From: Bradyrhizobium sp. in8p8
GTDB taxonomy: Bacteria; Pseudomonadota; Alphaproteobacteria; Rhizobiales; Xanthobacteraceae
Direction: 5' to 3'
NCBI RefSeq assembly: GCF_000426845.1
Contig: NZ_AUGD01000014.1
Span: forward strand, 1-64,000
DNA length: 64,000 nt
Shown here: positions 54,079 through 63,391 of the stretch, piece after piece
Numbering within the stretch: position 1 is the first letter of the stretch
Layout of the letters: every line of letters begins with the position of its first letter
The notes under the pieces: model-generated
The model's database searches: none
Told to the model about the DNA's origin: nothing
Seen by the model: only the letters and a program-made list of their open reading frames with translations
Made by a program: the position numbers and the translations under genes

Positions 54079-55260
54079 CTACAGTACCCGCGCAGCGCCC
54101 GGGATAGCACGCAATGCCGCCGCCGCGCCCCAGCTGAACAGAACGGTGAGCACGAACGTTATCAGCGCTTTGGTAAAGGCGGGTGCGTCGAAATCATACA
54201 GCCAGTATTGAATCCAGAGCGCGATCGGATAGTGCACTAGAAACATGCCGTAGCCATCTGTTCGGATAGTATCGAGCAGGGTGAAGCCAGATCGGTTGAA
54301 CCTCAGAAAATAGCCGAGAATGGCAAGCATAGTGGCCGCGCTGAAGGCGACAAAGAACAATCCGTAGCTCGCTTCATACCAGTTCGGCAGCCATACCGGA
54401 TTGCCGAGCATCTCGCGCTTGACGTAAATCAGCATCCACAGCAGGCAATAGGAAAGCAGGGCGACGACCACCCAATGCCAGCGGCTTTTGGCTAGATGTC
54501 CATCCGTACCGAGCAGGCCGCGATCGAAATTCGCCATACCCACGCCCGCGCCGACGAAGAAGTACGTCGGATAGAGCAGTACGCGGCTCGCCTGTAGCGA
54601 AAAGGGGCCGAACTCGAACCAACGACCCGCGCCGAAATAGACCCGTGCCGGAACGTACAGGAGCGCGGTGGCGAGAAGCAGGAACAGGAAGAATATGGCC
54701 GGCCGCGAGTGGCTGCTTAGCGAGATCCGGTTGATTGGATCGAGGAGGAGAGGCGTGAATCGATAGAAAAGGAAGGCGGTAAGATCTAGCGCCAACAAAA
54801 CCCAGACAAACCAGACGGGTCCGCTCGGCCACGGACCCACCGTGACCATCTTCCACCAGAACACGGCAAGATTGGTGTTCGGCGACTGCCGCAGTTCGAT
54901 CGCGTAATAGGCGAGCGGAATGATGGTGAGAGTAGCGATTGCGAAGGGAAGTCCTAGCCGGAGCAAACGATCGCACAAAAAGACCCCCGGCTTCTTGTGA
55001 GCCAGGCTGGGCCAGACAAACAGCCCCGATAGAAAGAAGAACATCGCCATGAAGAAGCTGTCATTGGCGAGCACCATCATGTCGAAGCCGATCCACCCCT
55101 CGGGGTCGGTATGGCCGAAATAAGTATACGGAATAATGGCGTGATGCAGGAGCACGACCAGCATCAAGAATGTGCGCGCGCGGTCGACCGCGGCGTTGCG
55201 TGCGATGCTTGGTGCGGCTTCGATATTCTCGGATACGACCGATTGCGAGATCGTTGTCAT
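54079..55260 (-). CDS. Acyltransferase-3 family membrane protein
   Basis: 393 residues, about ten membrane helices. The family start is seen in DRARTFLMLVVLLHHAIIPY with the HH of the active site, followed by FFMAMFFFLSGLFVWPSLA. Such enzymes O-acylate sugars or lipids. It is distinct from the OpgC at 33715. It stands alone on the minus strand. The 292 bases 55261-55552 contain nothing recognised. Confidence 0.85.
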   Translation of the reverse strand: MTTISQSVVSENIEAAPSIARNAAVDRARTFLMLVVLLHHAIIPYTYFGHTDPEGWIGFDMMVLANDSFFMAMFFFLSGLFVWPSLAHKKPGVFLCDRLLRLGLPFAIATLTIIPLAYYAIELRQSPNTNLAVFWWKMVTVGPWPSGPVWFVWVLLALDLTAFLFYRFTPLLLDPINRISLSSHSRPAIFFLFLLLATALLYVPARVYFGAGRWFEFGPFSLQASRVLLYPTYFFVGAGVGMANFDRGLLGTDGHLAKSRWHWVVVALLSYCLLWMLIYVKREMLGNPVWLPNWYEASYGLFFVAFSAATMLAILGYFLRFNRSGFTLLDTIRTDGYGMFLVHYPIALWIQYWLYDFDAPAFTKALITFVLTVLFSWGAAAALRAIPGAARVL

Positions 55261-55552
55261 TTATTGGGTGCCGACCGATGATGCTCAACAAGTTCCCGCG
55301 CTGTCCCGTGGGGCGGCGCCAGGGCCAATTCGGCGTTCCTCAAACTGTGGCTCAACAAATCAGCCCGCTCCGATTGCTTACGAGCGCTGCGGCACGCCCA
55401 TCCATCACGGCGTCCGCCACCGGAGCTCTTCGTTGAAGGTTTCGAAACAAGCCCTCGCCGCGATCGAGTGCAAAGCTCTGCCGAATCGAGCTGCGACTGC
55501 TGATCTCGATAGGGGGCCGATCGGGTGGTCGAACAAGATGCGCTCACCGATG

Positions 55553-56338
55553 CTACCAAAACAGCCGCGCACCCGCGACAAAGGATACGGCAGATACGGA
55601 CTCCCTGTTATTCTTGGCGATGGTCGCCGTCTGGCCGACCTTGCGATCCCAATTCACACCGACATAGGGCGCAAAGTTGCGCGTGAACTCGTAGCGCAAA
55701 CGCGCACCTAGCTCGAAATCGGTGAGGCCGGCACCGAGCTCCAGGTCGGGTACCGACTGCATCTGAAACTTGACGTCGATGCGCGGTTGCAGGATCAGCC
55801 GATTCGTGATCAGCAGGTCGTGGAATGCCGTCACCTGGGCCGAAACTTCCCCTTTCTGACTGACGTACGCGGCGGCGTCGATTTCGATGAAGCCGGGTGC
55901 GAGCCCTTCGATGCCGATCACCGCATAGGTTCGATGCGACTTCTTCGAGAAGTCCTGCCGGACGCCGAACTGAGCGTCGAAGTAATAGCTGATCAGTCGC
56001 GAGTAGAGCACTTGCAGTTGGCCTTCCTCGGTGGTCCTGGTCTTTCCGTCGTAGAGGCCTTCCGACTTGAAGAACAGTTTGTCGTAGTCGGTTCCGACGA
56101 AAGTCTCCATGTCCCAGCGCGCGCTCCTGCTCATCTCAGGGCCGACCCATTCGAGCTTGTCGAAGCGCAGGGCGCTGAAGGCCTGCTGATCGGGGAAGTT
56201 CCCTGGCCCTGGCCTGCGCAGATTCCACCATTGCGTTTCCTCGACATAGGGCGGCGCAGTCTGGGCTCGAGCGGTACCCAGGCAAACGCTTGCAAGAATG
56301 CAAATCGCGAGCCTCGCAAGGCGAGAGGTCCCTGTCAT
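55553..56338 (-). CDS. copB: CopB outer-membrane copper resistance protein
   Basis: 261 residues with a signal peptide ending ARA. The CopB barrel is recognised by FDKLEWVGPEMSRSARWDME, DKLFFKSEGLYDGKT, VLYSRLISYYFDAQFGVRQDF, RLRYEFTRNFAPYVGVNW and the C-terminal VAGARLFW with terminal aromatic. The usual Met/His-rich N-terminal repeats are absent, so this is a short form. It follows copA by nine bases on the same strand. Confidence 0.92.
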   Translation of the reverse strand: MTGTSRLARLAICILASVCLGTARAQTAPPYVEETQWWNLRRPGPGNFPDQQAFSALRFDKLEWVGPEMSRSARWDMETFVGTDYDKLFFKSEGLYDGKTRTTEEGQLQVLYSRLISYYFDAQFGVRQDFSKKSHRTYAVIGIEGLAPGFIEIDAAAYVSQKGEVSAQVTAFHDLLITNRLILQPRIDVKFQMQSVPDLELGAGLTDFELGARLRYEFTRNFAPYVGVNWDRKVGQTATIAKNNRESVSAVSFVAGARLFW

Positions 56339-56347
56339 GTTCGCCTC

Positions 56348-58393
56348 CTATCGAACCGAAGCCGTCTGTCTGACGACTTCGATCTTGCGCATCATGCCGG
56401 TTTCCATGTGATAGAGCTGGTGGCAATGGAATGCCCAAGGACCCTCGGCGTCGGCCGGCACGTCCACATCTACGGTGCTGCCGGGCTTGACGTTGACGGT
56501 ATGCTTCTTGGGATTGCGAGCGCCGTTGCCGACGTCGGGCAGCAACCATGTCCCGTGTATGTGCATCGGGTGATTCATCATCGTCTCGTTGATGATGCGG
56601 AATCGGACGCGTTCGCCGTATCGCAGCACGATCGGCTCCGCTTCGCTGAACTTTCGGCCGTTGATCGACCAGAAGTATCTTTGCATGTTGCCCGTCAGGC
56701 GCATCTCGACGATGCGGTCGTACGGCTTGTAGGGATAAGGGCGGAGCGCCCTGAGATCGCGATACGAAAGGACTTTTGTGCCTACAGGTGCTCCCGTATC
56801 GTTCAGGAGCGGGTCGGGCGCTCCATGTCCGCCCGCCAGCGGAACGCTCTCCATGTCTTCGCCCCCTTGGAGGACGTACGCCTGCGGTCCTTCCTGAACG
56901 CGCTCGGGCTGCACGATCGGAGCGGACCGGCGGCCACCACCCATTCCAGGCATGGCGGTATGGCCTGGCGCCTGTTGCATTTGGGCAAATGAATCCGACC
57001 TCTCGGGGAGAGCGTCGCTCATGCCGGGCATCTTTCCGTGGTCCACTCCGGGCATGCCCGGGCTCTTGCTGCGTGGGGTCGGTTTCGGCGGCTGCTTCGA
57101 CTGTTTCGGCGTCATCGACATTCCGGACATCGGCTGCTTCGTCCCACCGCCGTGTTGCATTCCGGGCATCTTGGAGCTGCCCTCGCCCGACATTCCGCTC
57201 GTGTCGCCCATCCCGATCGCCATTGCGACAGGATCCTCGGGCGCGACATGGCCCGGCATGTCCCGCTCCGGATGCGGAGTTCCGCGGTCGCCGCCCTTCG
57301 GGCCGAGATTCATGCCCATCTCCGCCATCGAAACGAGGGGCCGTAGGCGATGGGGCGGCAGTTCGCCGACCATTCCGGGTCTGGTCGCGAGCGTGGCGCG
57401 AGCGAAGCCCGTGCGGTCGAGCGACTCTCCGACGATCGTGTAGGCCCGGTCTTCGGTGGGCTGCACGATCACGTCGTAGGTTTCGGCGTTGGCGATCCGG
57501 AATTCATCCACCACGACCGGCTGAACGTTGTTGCCGTCGGCCTGAACGACCCTCATCTTCAGTCCGGGAATCCGCACGTCGAAATACGTCATCGCGGATC
57601 CGTTGATGAAGCGCAGACGGATGCGCTCGCCCGGTCTAAAGAGAGCGGTGAAGTTCTGCTCCGGTGTCCGGCCGTTGACCAGGAAGGTATAGGCCGACAC
57701 GTCCGAGATGTCGGTAGGGTCCATCCGCATCAGCGACCACGCGATACGGTCGTTGATGATGGCCCGGCGAGCCTCCTCGGAAGGCGCCTTGTTCAGCTCC
57801 TGGAAGAGGCTCACCAGCGTGCGCCTGTTGAAATTGTACCAGCTGCTGTCGGCCTTCAGGTTCTTGATGACGCTTTTCGCGTCGTCGCTCCAGTCCGACA
57901 GCATGATGATGTAGTCGCGGTCGTACCTAAACGGCTCGTGGTCGCGAGGTTCGACGATCATAGGACCGTAGATGCCCAACTGCTCCTGCTCTCCGGAAGA
58001 ATGACTGTGATACCAGTAGGTGCCGGATTGCTTTAACTTGAAACGATAGGTGAAGGTCTGGCCCGGCGGTATGCCGTCGCCATAGCCTGGGGAGATACCG
58101 GGCACCCCGTCCATCTCGGGCGGGACGATCAAACCGTGCCAATGGATGGAGGCGTTTTCGTCGAGGCGGTTGGTCACGTTGATCACCACGCTCTCGCCTT
58201 CCCTGAACCGGAGAACGGGGCCAGGCAGCTGTCCGTTGATCAGAAGTGCCTCGGTGTTGCGCCCCGTGATGTTGACCGCATGCCGCTCGAGCACGAGATC
58301 GTACGCACCTGCGTAGGCCGGAGCTGCAATCGAACACGCCAGCCAGACGGCGACCGTGATCGGCAATAACGTATCCCGGAATTCCCGTCTCAT
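56348..58393 (-). CDS. copA: CopA multicopper oxidase of periplasmic copper resistance
   Basis: 681 residues from ATG 58393, with GAGGGGGATCGC upstream. The N terminus MRREFRDTL contains two Arg, compatible with Tat export. Oxidase ligands: SIHWHGLIVPPEMDG, YWYHSHSSGE, NHPMHIHGTW and FHCHQLYHMETGMM. The central part is strongly Met/Gly/Pro-rich (KMPGMQHGGGTKQPMSGM), the copper-binding region of PcoA/CopA proteins. It forms an operon with copB and, upstream, glgA. Confidence 0.94.
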   Translation of the reverse strand: MRREFRDTLLPITVAVWLACSIAAPAYAGAYDLVLERHAVNITGRNTEALLINGQLPGPVLRFREGESVVINVTNRLDENASIHWHGLIVPPEMDGVPGISPGYGDGIPPGQTFTYRFKLKQSGTYWYHSHSSGEQEQLGIYGPMIVEPRDHEPFRYDRDYIIMLSDWSDDAKSVIKNLKADSSWYNFNRRTLVSLFQELNKAPSEEARRAIINDRIAWSLMRMDPTDISDVSAYTFLVNGRTPEQNFTALFRPGERIRLRFINGSAMTYFDVRIPGLKMRVVQADGNNVQPVVVDEFRIANAETYDVIVQPTEDRAYTIVGESLDRTGFARATLATRPGMVGELPPHRLRPLVSMAEMGMNLGPKGGDRGTPHPERDMPGHVAPEDPVAMAIGMGDTSGMSGEGSSKMPGMQHGGGTKQPMSGMSMTPKQSKQPPKPTPRSKSPGMPGVDHGKMPGMSDALPERSDSFAQMQQAPGHTAMPGMGGGRRSAPIVQPERVQEGPQAYVLQGGEDMESVPLAGGHGAPDPLLNDTGAPVGTKVLSYRDLRALRPYPYKPYDRIVEMRLTGNMQRYFWSINGRKFSEAEPIVLRYGERVRFRIINETMMNHPMHIHGTWLLPDVGNGARNPKKHTVNVKPGSTVDVDVPADAEGPWAFHCHQLYHMETGMMRKIEVVRQTASVR

Positions 58394-58428
58394 GCGATCC
58401 CCCTCGCTATCGTCCCGAGCCACGGCCT

Positions 58429-59874
58429 TCAGTGACTGCGCGCGGCATGCTCGTAGACTTCGGTGTATTTCTTCGCTGATCGTTGCCAGCCGAAATGTCG
58501 CTTCATGGCTGCCCGCCGCATGGCGCCGAGTCGCCTGGCTGAGCTGAACACGTCGAAGGACCGATAGATCGCGTTGAGCATCGGCGCCAACGACGCGTCC
58601 TGAAAGAGAAAACCGGTCACGCCGTCCTGGATGGTGTCGGCCAAACCTCCGGTTTGATGGGCGATCGGAAGCGACCCGAAGCGCTGCGCGTACATCTGCG
58701 TGAGGCCGCAAGGCTCGAATCGCGACGGCATCAGTAGGAAATCGCTTCCGGCATACATGCGGCGGGCCAGCCCGTCTTCATAACCGATTTTGACGCCCAC
58801 CTTGCCGCGGTACTTCACGGCAAGCTTCGCGAGTTCGGATTCCAGACCCGGATCTCCGCGACCTGCGACGACGATCTGTCCGCCCTGCCGGACGATGCTC
58901 TCCGTGGCCTGGATCGTGAGATCGACGCCCTTCTGATGAACGAGCCGGGAGATGACGGCGAACAACGGTCCTTCAGAAACGGCCAGACCGAATGCCTTGC
59001 GCAGGGCCTTGGCGTTCGCCTGTCGGCTACCCCAATCGCCGATTTCGAAAGGTCTATCCAGGTGCGGATCGCGTCGGGGGTCCCAGCTCCGGTCGATCCC
59101 ATTGACGATGCCGGTAAGCCGACCGTCCTCGGCTTTGAGCCTCAGAACGCCGTCGAGACCGCAACCGAACTCTGGTCTCGTGATCTCGTCCGCATAAGTG
59201 GAGCTCACGGTCGTCACGTGCGAGCAATAGGAAATCCCAGCCTTCAGAAAGGACGCCCGGCCATAGAATTCCATGCCGTCGACCGTAAAGGCGCTCTCCG
59301 GCACGCCGAGTGGTCCCAGTCGTTCCCGATCGAAGACGCCGGCATAGGCGGCATTATGGATCGTCAAGATGCTTGGAATGGAGCACCCGCGCCAAGCGAG
59401 GTAGGCCGGCGCAAGCGCCGAGGTCCAGTCGTTCACATGGATGAGATCGGGACGCCATCCCGGATCGGCGCCGCCAATAGCGATCTCGGCGGCCGCCGAC
59501 GCGAGGCGCCCGAACCGGATGTCGTTGTCTTTCCAATCTGCACCACTTGGATCGCAGTAAGGCGTTCCATCGCGTTCGTAGAGGCTGGGACAGACAAGTG
59601 CATATACCGTCAGGCCATCGATCGTCTCGAACTGGCCGATTTCGCAGTAAGGAAGGCCGGCGAAAGCGTCAAGTCGTCCAACGATCCGCAGCTGCGGAGC
59701 CGCTTGGAGCAGCTCGCTGTAGCCAGGAACGAGCACCCTGACGTCGTGAAATCGCTTGAGAGCACGTGGTAGAGCGGCGGAAACGTCCCCGAGCCCCCCA
59801 ACTTTTGCATAGTCGCCGAACTCGGAACTAACGAACAAAATCCGCTTTCGCGAACTGTTGACTGTGACGCGCAT
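58429..59874 (-). CDS. glgA: Glycogen synthase
   Basis: 481 residues, GT5 family. The ADP-glucose site is seen in FGDYAKVGGLGDVSAALP, a start-type KVGGLGD motif, HVNDWTSALAPAYLAW, VNGIDRSWDP, ISRLVHQKGVDL, and the C-terminal PSRFEPCGLTQMYAQRFGSLP. All catalytic elements are present. It is on the same strand as copA, 35 bases before it, which is an odd partner. The 290 bases after its start (59875-60164) have nothing recognised. Confidence 0.93.
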   Translation of the reverse strand: MRVTVNSSRKRILFVSSEFGDYAKVGGLGDVSAALPRALKRFHDVRVLVPGYSELLQAAPQLRIVGRLDAFAGLPYCEIGQFETIDGLTVYALVCPSLYERDGTPYCDPSGADWKDNDIRFGRLASAAAEIAIGGADPGWRPDLIHVNDWTSALAPAYLAWRGCSIPSILTIHNAAYAGVFDRERLGPLGVPESAFTVDGMEFYGRASFLKAGISYCSHVTTVSSTYADEITRPEFGCGLDGVLRLKAEDGRLTGIVNGIDRSWDPRRDPHLDRPFEIGDWGSRQANAKALRKAFGLAVSEGPLFAVISRLVHQKGVDLTIQATESIVRQGGQIVVAGRGDPGLESELAKLAVKYRGKVGVKIGYEDGLARRMYAGSDFLLMPSRFEPCGLTQMYAQRFGSLPIAHQTGGLADTIQDGVTGFLFQDASLAPMLNAIYRSFDVFSSARRLGAMRRAAMKRHFGWQRSAKKYTEVYEHAARSH

Positions 59875-60129
59875 GCGATCCCCGCAGATGCTCCCAATAC
59901 ATAGACGTCTACCTCGTCAAATTATTACGGGTGCAACGCCAAGCTCGTTTCGTTTTGAACGCCAGCGCTTCCAGGTCGCGCCCGATGCTGAACAGAATTT
60001 GGTATGGATCGTTTGATATGCATCAAGCATTCAGGTCTTCTTCGCAGGTGGATTCGGAAGAAGAAACCGAGCGGGTCGTGTCCCTTGGCGTGATGTAGCT
60101 GAGCGCGGGTCACCGCATTCGCTGGCATT

Positions 60130-60885
60130 GGCCGGATCGGTGGGCTGGCGACTGCCGGGAAGCTGACGGCGGGATCATCGCCCAACGGGCGATGGTTTCC
60201 TGCGTCATGTCGCGACCGCGCTGAACGGCCCACTCGTCGTTCTGCTCGAGCAGGATGGCGCCGACCAAGCGGGTGATGGCGTCTTCGTTGGGGAGATGCC
60301 GACCGCTTCGGTTCGCCGCTTGACCTGACCGTTGAGGCGTTCGAGCGGATTGGTCGAGTACAGTTTGGCCCGATGCGCGGCGGGAAAGCTCATGTAGCCC
60401 AGCGCGTCGGTCTCGGCCTCATCGAGGAAGACCGCGAGCTTGGGCACTTTGGGGCGCAGCTGATCGGCGATGCGCCGCCATTGCGTCCGTGCCGCGTCGG
60501 TGTCGTCCTGGGTATAGGCGGTGGCGATGAAGGCGGCGACGACGCGCCGCCCACTCTTGCCGGCATGCGCCAGAGCGTCGCGCATAAGTGCAGGGGGCAG
60601 CGCTGACAGGAGGCCTTGAGAACCTTTGCGACCGTAGCCTTGATCCCTTCATGCGCGTCAGAGACGACGAGCTTGACGCAGCGCAGGCCGCGCTTGCGTA
60701 GGAACGCCGTCCAGAACGTCTCGGACCAATATCCGTGCCGAGAACCTCGCGCCGGCCATCGCGTTGTCTGAGACGGCGCAGCCAGAAGAGCTGACGCATG
60801 AGCTGGCCGGAGTTCGAGACCCTGACGGAACGCTTCCGGCTGCCAACTCCACGCATCACTCGCACTGGGCGCAGGCGCGGACATG
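60130..60885 (-). pseudogene. IS256-family transposase remnant
   Basis: Pieces of a mutator-type transposase in changing frames: ETFWTAFLRKRGLRCVKLVV with SDAHEGIKATVAKVL, RDALAHAGKSGRRVVAAFIA, VAVFLDEAETDALGYMSF (KLAVFLDEAETDALG), AKLYSTNPLERLNGQVKRR. The 5' third is missing and at least two frameshifts occur, so it is dead. Confidence 0.75.
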
Positions 60886-60892
60886 TCGCGGG

Positions 60893-60995
60893 TTACCCTC
60901 AGGAAGAATCGGATGCGGGAAAGCCGCCTGCCCGGATCTGTGAGGGCGAAAGCCGAATGGCTGAGCTACTCGACCACGACTGGCGAGTGCAGCTT
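60893..60995 (+). ncRNA. Possible group II intron 3' end (domain V/VI-like)
   Basis: The stretch TCGGATGCGGGAAAGCCGC followed by CTGCCCGGATCTG folds into a hairpin with a GAAA-type loop, a two-base bulge and a lower stem with one mismatch, like domain V. The following GTGAGGGCGAAAGCC and CTACTCGACC resemble intron 3' ends. No reverse transcriptase is nearby, so at most it is a remnant between two broken IS. Confidence 0.3.
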
Positions 60996-61007
60996 AGCTG
61001 TTCAATA

Positions 61008-61495
61008 TGACGGCCAAAACGGTTGCCAAATGGTCCAGCGGCTCGGCGCAGAAGGTGTGAATGGGTGCTCGACCGAGGGTCGCGACCTCATTCATCGCCG
61101 AGCCAAACCCCGCCAGCCACGTGCATCGCCATCGAGGCCTTACGCCGGCAGCGCCACACCAGGAAGCAGATCGCGGCCGAGGTCGAGGTGTCACCCGCCA
61201 CCGTCAGCCCCGTCATTCGCCGCCTGGAATTGAACCGGATACGGGACGTTAGCCCGGCCGAGCCGGAGCCGCCATGAACGGGAGCGCCCAAGCGAGATCA
61301 TCCCCAAATCGACATCAAGAAGCACGGGCGTTTCCAGCCTGTAGGACCCGTATCACCAGCGACCCCAGTACTCCGAACAGGAGCCCCGGCGCTGGTTGGG
61401 AGTTCGTCCAAGTCTGCATTGATGATCATTCCGGCGGCGCCGCGATGCTACGGTGGGTGATCTCCATCGAGGAGGCAAATGAAGGTCACGACTGA
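61008..61495 (+). pseudogene. IS481-family transposase remnant
   Basis: Frame-shifting pieces: MTAKTVAKW, then AIEALRRQRHTRKQIAAEVE, VSPATVSPVIRRLELNR, then ERERPSEII..., and GAGWEFVQVCIDDHSG which holds part of the DDE core. The helix-turn-helix is damaged and the last catalytic parts are lost. It abuts the possible intron end. Confidence 0.7.
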
Positions 61496-61671
61496 GGTGC
61501 TGGCGTGTCGTCGGCGTGTTCGGCGAGGCCCCCGGGACATTGTATCTGGATCACACATGGGATTTGCCCAAGGTACCAGGCCTGGGTGAGGAGGAGCTTT
61601 GAGCGGTGCGTCGAAGCCGCCGCCGCTCACGCGCGCCTAGAAATCACATCACAGGCGGTTGCCCGATGGAT

Positions 61672-62154
61672 CTAAAGATCAGCGGCGAATTTCACGCAGG
61701 CCCTTTCCAATCGCCTCTTAAGGGCGGCGAGGTCGTCGATCAGATCATCCAGCTTGCGCGCACCGAATTCAGCGGAGATATACTCGTTCAGGCGTTCCTG
61801 CCGAAGCGCCAAAGTTGCTAAATGCTTGCGGGTCATGTCCGTCAGCGACATCCGCACTATCCGACGGTCTTCTGGCGAAGGCTTTCGCTGCACGAATCCC
61901 CTTTTCTCGAGCAGTTTCGATTGGGTCGTGACAAATGACGGATCAACATGCAGCATTTTGGAAACTGCGTTGACTGGCACCCCGGCACCGCGGTCGAGGT
62001 CATACAAGGCTGCAATCATCCTCCATTGCGGGACGCTGATGCTGAGCGACTTCGCCCAAAGATAATGGATTTCCTGCAGGTGCACGCTGATCGAATTGAT
62101 CTCCCAGGCGAAGCGCTGAATGGTGTCCTGCTTCCTCTTGCCGGACGCCTTCAT
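61672..62154 (-). CDS. MarR-family regulator
   Basis: 160 residues from ATG 62154 (62247 is an alternative). Winged-helix signature: ISVPQWRMIAALYDLDRG, VNAVSKMLHVDPSFVTTQSK, LEKRGFVQRKPSPEDRRIVRM, the wing with DRR. Flanking helices form the dimer. No obvious target is divergent or downstream, and 62155-62888 shows no gene to me. Confidence 0.85.
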   Translation of the reverse strand: MKASGKRKQDTIQRFAWEINSISVHLQEIHYLWAKSLSISVPQWRMIAALYDLDRGAGVPVNAVSKMLHVDPSFVTTQSKLLEKRGFVQRKPSPEDRRIVRMSLTDMTRKHLATLALRQERLNEYISAEFGARKLDDLIDDLAALKRRLERACVKFAADL

Positions 62155-62888
62155 TTGCACGGTGCTGGGCTTTCCGCCATGCTGGAAAGGGGATTCGCCA
62201 TCATCCCTGGCCGCGTCACAACGTGCGCCCGAGCGCAACCCGGCCAATCCAGCGGCCCTCCGACGATGCAGCAGGCGGACTTCGAAAACGACGAGCGATC
62301 TCCGCCTTCACTGTCAACTCACCGCGAGCCATATGGCCAAGACCTCTGCAAGACAATCCTTTTAATAGACGTATTGCCGCCAAAATATTACTTCTTGTTG
62401 GCTTCGTTTATGTGAATCATGGCCGGCCAACCCAGCTTCGCGAATGGTTGTCTCTCTCGTCTCCAGAGGGGGAGGGGTTAGCTATAAGCTTGGCCTTCGT
62501 TCGACGCGCCGCTGGGAGGAGATGCTCCACGCGCGCAGGCGTAAAGCTGCACCCTACGGTTGACTGAACGACCCCTGCGGATGTCAATGCCGCTTGTAGA
62601 GCGTGACGACGCTGGTGCCGCCAGGGGACAACCCGAAATCAGGCTGTTTGGGCCTGCCCGTTAAGCCATCCAAGCAACAGAACCGCCATGGAATGATCGC
62701 GGCTGCGGTGCACCGCGACTCAACGCGAGGTGATACAAACCGCTCGGTCAACCGTTTGAGGCTGGGCGGCTGTGGTCGGTGACGCTGACCCGCATGATCG
62801 ACGCGAGCCTACACATCAGAATTCCACTCGAGTCGCCAGCAGCCGTCTCTAGATCGATCCGGAAACTAGGGCCGCAACCCGATTAAAA

Positions 62889-63182
62889 TCATTGCAGTAT
62901 CCGATCGAGATTTACTGCCGTTCTTCGTATCGGTCGCAGTCGATGATCGCCACGTCGCACCCGGACAATTTCCCGAAACGGTGGATCACAACGAAGAACC
63001 GTGTATTCGTCCTGGGAAAAGGGCGGTGGGACGCGCCAGCAAAGGGTCTCCCCCGCAGGCACTGCGTAGGTATGCCCATCCTTCAGCTCGTAACGGCACG
63101 AATCGGCTCTCTTGATGTTGTCTTGAGCGTGAGCATGGGCCAAGGCAGCCAACGCAAGAACCACCGTGAGAAGCGCGCGCAT
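62889..63182 (-). CDS. Small secreted protein of unknown function
   Basis: 97 residues with signal peptide (RALLTVVLALAALAHAHA), then DNIKRADSCRYELKDGHTY, a Cys pair, and a basic tail. Start ATG 63182 is preceded by a weak GGGAGAATAG. No named domain is recognised. Confidence 0.55.
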   Translation of the reverse strand: MRALLTVVLALAALAHAHAQDNIKRADSCRYELKDGHTYAVPAGETLCWRVPPPFSQDEYTVLRCDPPFREIVRVRRGDHRLRPIRRTAVNLDRILQ

Positions 63183-63391
63183 ACTCTATTCTCCCTGGAG
63201 TCACGAACGGGCCTGCAGCTAAAGGGGGAGAGAATGCAGCGCGCCGTCTGCGAGATAGACGGGGCAGGGTTCGGAATATTACGCGGTCGCAATCCAGCAT
63301 TTTTCCGAGCGATCTAGGAACGCAGGGAAAGGCGAGAGATTAGCGCGCGGGTGGGCGATCAAACCGACCACCTTTCAATCGGGAGCGAGCG

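Noticed and set aside
54079..55260. Acyltransferase as a second OpgC
   Set aside because: It lacks the OpgC RLDLFRGLANW opening and instead has the general acyltransferase-3 pattern.
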